Below, one piece after another: positions 61,863 to 64,000 of a stretch of 64,000 nt of DNA. The notes beneath the pieces were generated by a model. That model saw nothing but the letters and a program-made list of their open reading frames with translations. It was not told where the DNA came from and did not search any database. Position numbers and translations under genes: made by a program. Positions within the stretch are counted from its first letter, which is position 1, and each line of letters opens with the position of its first letter. Origin of the DNA: Liolophura sinensis (Eukaryota > Mollusca > Polyplacophora > Chitonida > Chitonidae); contig NC_088302.1 in assembly GCF_032854445.1 (NCBI RefSeq), positions 12,645,338 to 12,709,337 of the forward strand. The letters run 5' to 3'.

Positions 61863-61865
61863 TAA

Positions 61866-63128
61866 ATAAAAGCGTCACGTCCGACATTCATATATCATTC
61901 GTAGTCCGTAAATGGCGTTCCAAGTTGATAATCGCAAGATCCACACTACCTCCCAAAGACAAAGGTATGTAAAAAATTATACAAATAGGAAATAAAGCCG
62001 GTAACACAATAGAGAAGCGGTCATCAGTTTTCATTGATGCCGGGAAGACAGTGGTTATTCCAGGCATGAATTCCATATCAAAGTTCAAATTCGTAGTCCA
62101 TGAATGACATCCGGGTCAAATAACAATTAAACAAGGTATCTCAGTCGCGCTTTGATGGCAAGTCTTTATAAAGGCATCATGCTGATGAAATGAGCATGGC
62201 TGCCTTTACGGCTCCTAGCTCCAGGTTAAGCGGTATTAGACACAGTTCGAAAAGGACGAGCATTACAGACCTTAACCGAACAGATTGTGATTCAAAAGTA
62301 ACGGACGATTACGTCTTTCGCGTTAATATGTAAGAATCTCATACTACAAGAGGCGCCATCTATGATGTTACACATGACATGCTGGTCTGCATCAAAGCTG
62401 TCTACAAGATAGACGGTTACGCTCGGCAACCAGCACCATCCATGTTGTTGAGTATGCTATAGATATGTACATAAGGAAAACAGCGCCGTCTATGTGGTTG
62501 ATCACAATACAGATCGCCAGAGATTCAGAACGCTCTGTCCATACCTGTCAAAGAGAGTGTTATACTCACTGTAAAATTAGAGAAACTCAGAAAGAAGGCG
62601 TTTGATGGAGTATCCTTGACAAACTAGCTTTTGAACTAACAACTTGTGACGCAGATTAAAGTCATCATAATTTACGCAAGATCTAATAAATGCTACAAGA
62701 CGAGATATGTAACCTATACACCATATGCAGGACCCTTTGGTATATTGCTATCCAAATAAGGATAATTTACAATATCAAAATTAAAATAATCCCTTTTGTC
62801 GTAAAGGAGGCGTGAAAGAAGACCTTGTTCTTCTTTGTACAGATATAGATCCAATAAGATGTACCATCAGGTCTATCTGTTGTCTTCTTTAAATCCAGTG
62901 AAGATTTCCTTCACCGCTTCAGCAATATGGGGGTTATTTAATGCCAGTAGATCATCAATACACCGCTTGGTGAATGAAAAGGATCGAGTTTTAAAGATAT
63001 TACTTTTAAGTAATTTCTGCATATAGTCGTCTTCATATGAAAATATAAGTCTGCCAAAGGAGGCGCACAATTGGTACCCACTGGAATACCTATGCACTGT
63101 TGGTAAATGGTATCCCCGAATTTTACAT
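61866..63128 (-). mobile_element. Penelope-like retroelement, copy 2 (5'-truncated)
   Basis: Homologous to 12506-13620 and sharing the same 3' end. Its coding part (62578-63128) retains GIPVGTNCAPPLADLY (about 63050-63100) and the catalytic box as CIDD, with Tyr lost, near 62952. It also keeps the C-terminal end absent from copy 1: NIPKGPAYGV, then ISRLVAFIRSCVNYDDFNLR and a terminal LLSEFL before TAA at 62578-62580. A frameshift or stop lies after PAYGV. The 5' end is cut at 63128, where a SINE fragment begins. Confidence 0.7.
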
Positions 63129-63250
63129 TAAAAACCCACGACCTTTCACAGGTTGCGGCGTGACCTTCCAGCGTACGATTGGGGAGAAAGCCAGCATGAA
63201 CTGAAGAACTCACAGTAACTGCATTGGTGACAGGCTTCTCGGTCATTGTG
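63129..63250 (-). mobile_element. SINE family S1 fragment cutting Penelope-like copy 2
   Basis: It begins aaacccacgacctttcacag inside the RT coding region and reaches attggtgacaggcttctcgg at the head side. The core and tail are absent. Confidence 0.7.
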
Positions 63251-63482
63251 CTGGTGTAGGCCTATATGCTTTAACCGATTCAACTATTTCATAATTCTAG
63301 ATATGTGATGACACCATCTTCTCAGATCTTCTATTAGCTTCGGAAAAAGAAATGTACGGCTTTCCATCGAATTCATACTAAGACTAGAAAGTAGAAAATT
63401 TAGTGACCGTTTAAACAGTGCTGCGTAAGAACTTAAATTACATCGTTAATTTGTTAACAAAATTACCACACACGATTTAATT

Positions 63483-63592
63483 CGTCTCCGATCGTACGAG
63501 TGAAAACCTGCTAGCAAACTACGGATAACCACTGTCGTGTCGTAGAAGTGAAGTCTGTTTGATAATCGCGTAAAACCCAATAAATCAATGAA
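63483..63592 (+). mobile_element. SINE family S1, degenerate
   Basis: Weak but ordered match: ctccgatcgtacgagtg, ctgctagcaaactacggata, tcgtagaagtgaagt, cgcgtaaaacccaataaatc. Confidence 0.5.
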
Positions 63593-64000
63593 AAAGCAAG
63601 AAAATTTGTACGACTACCTGGAAATATTTCTGTTCTTGAAACCACTTCTGAAGATTAATTTAAATAGTATTCATAAAGATCCACAAAAATACGCTGGATA
63701 TTTGCAACGCAAAAATGAAGAGCTAAAGGAATTTGTACATGTAGGCCTATCACAATGACTAGATACATGACGTCCGAACCTACACTAGAACATTTCGTCA
63801 GGGTGTAACCACTCTTTAAGGGAAAAGCAGTACTTTATTTTCCTATATGATCGTTCCACTCCACTAATCGATGACAGACACGACCTGTTACAGAGAGATC
63901 CAATTCATCTTGCTGTAATCTATAAAGAATCCCCTAGATTCTGAAGAATACCTCTTTGAACAAAAATGTCAGCAAGAAAAAGTCACAAAGCTCCGGTAGT
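63593..64000. other. Unassigned window end
   Basis: No gene or repeat recognised. Confidence 0.5.

Noticed and set aside
44150-64000. Remaining exons of the CCK-type receptor
   Set aside because: No TM3 ERY-like, TM6 or NPxxY exon was recognised by eye on the plus strand; reported as not found.
1-64000. CRISPR arrays, operons, riboswitches, free-standing tRNA or rRNA genes
   Set aside because: None seen. The tRNA-like boxes present are SINE heads, and tandem arrays lack the repeat-spacer structure of CRISPR.

Overview
This is an AT-rich, intron-bearing, repeat-dominated animal nuclear sequence. Nothing is prokaryotic: there are no operons, no Shine-Dalgarno sites and no long ORFs. Evidence for a metazoan is a neuropeptide-type GPCR first exon with a canonical splice donor, three tRNA-derived SINE families, a Ty3/gypsy element, a YIDD reverse-transcriptase (Penelope-like) element and a degraded transposon-type gene. 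The most abundant SINE and the CCK-type receptor suggest a lophotrochozoan, most likely a mollusc. That assignment is inference from family memory.

Layout. Positions 1-3466 hold one copy of a very long, apparently non-coding repeat, here called R, followed by an LTR fragment and a Penelope-like 3' end (3467-3800). Positions 3800-7480 hold little except a SINE and an inverted R block. A degraded Ty3/gypsy element lies on the minus strand from 12.5 to 8.0 kb; its integrase is upstream of reverse transcriptase, an unusual order. A Penelope-like relic abuts it (15.1-12.5 kb, minus). R copies fill 15.3-18.3 kb. A single decayed gene of a transposon-associated family, whose second half has PIN/FEN-nuclease-like motifs, spans 19.4-22.36 kb. 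R copies and nested insertions (a solo LTR and SINEs) fill 23.3-35.3 kb. A separate segment is duplicated at 32.5-34.0 and 37.4-39.9 kb.

From about 40 kb the sequence is mostly single copy. The only convincing host exon is at 43840-44143 (+): the N-terminus, TM1, TM2 and start of TM3 of a cholecystokinin/sulfakinin-type receptor, ending at a GTAAGT donor. The rest of that gene was not found downstream, so its first intron may fill the remaining 20 kb. That stretch carries SINEs, copies of the R terminal block, small tandem repeats and a few short Cys-containing ORFs. A second Penelope-like copy lies at 61.87-63.13 kb.

Four SINE insertions from three families are each flanked by exact 11-bp target-site duplications, so one LINE machinery probably mobilises all three. 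All coordinates of old repeats are approximate because boundaries were judged by eye.
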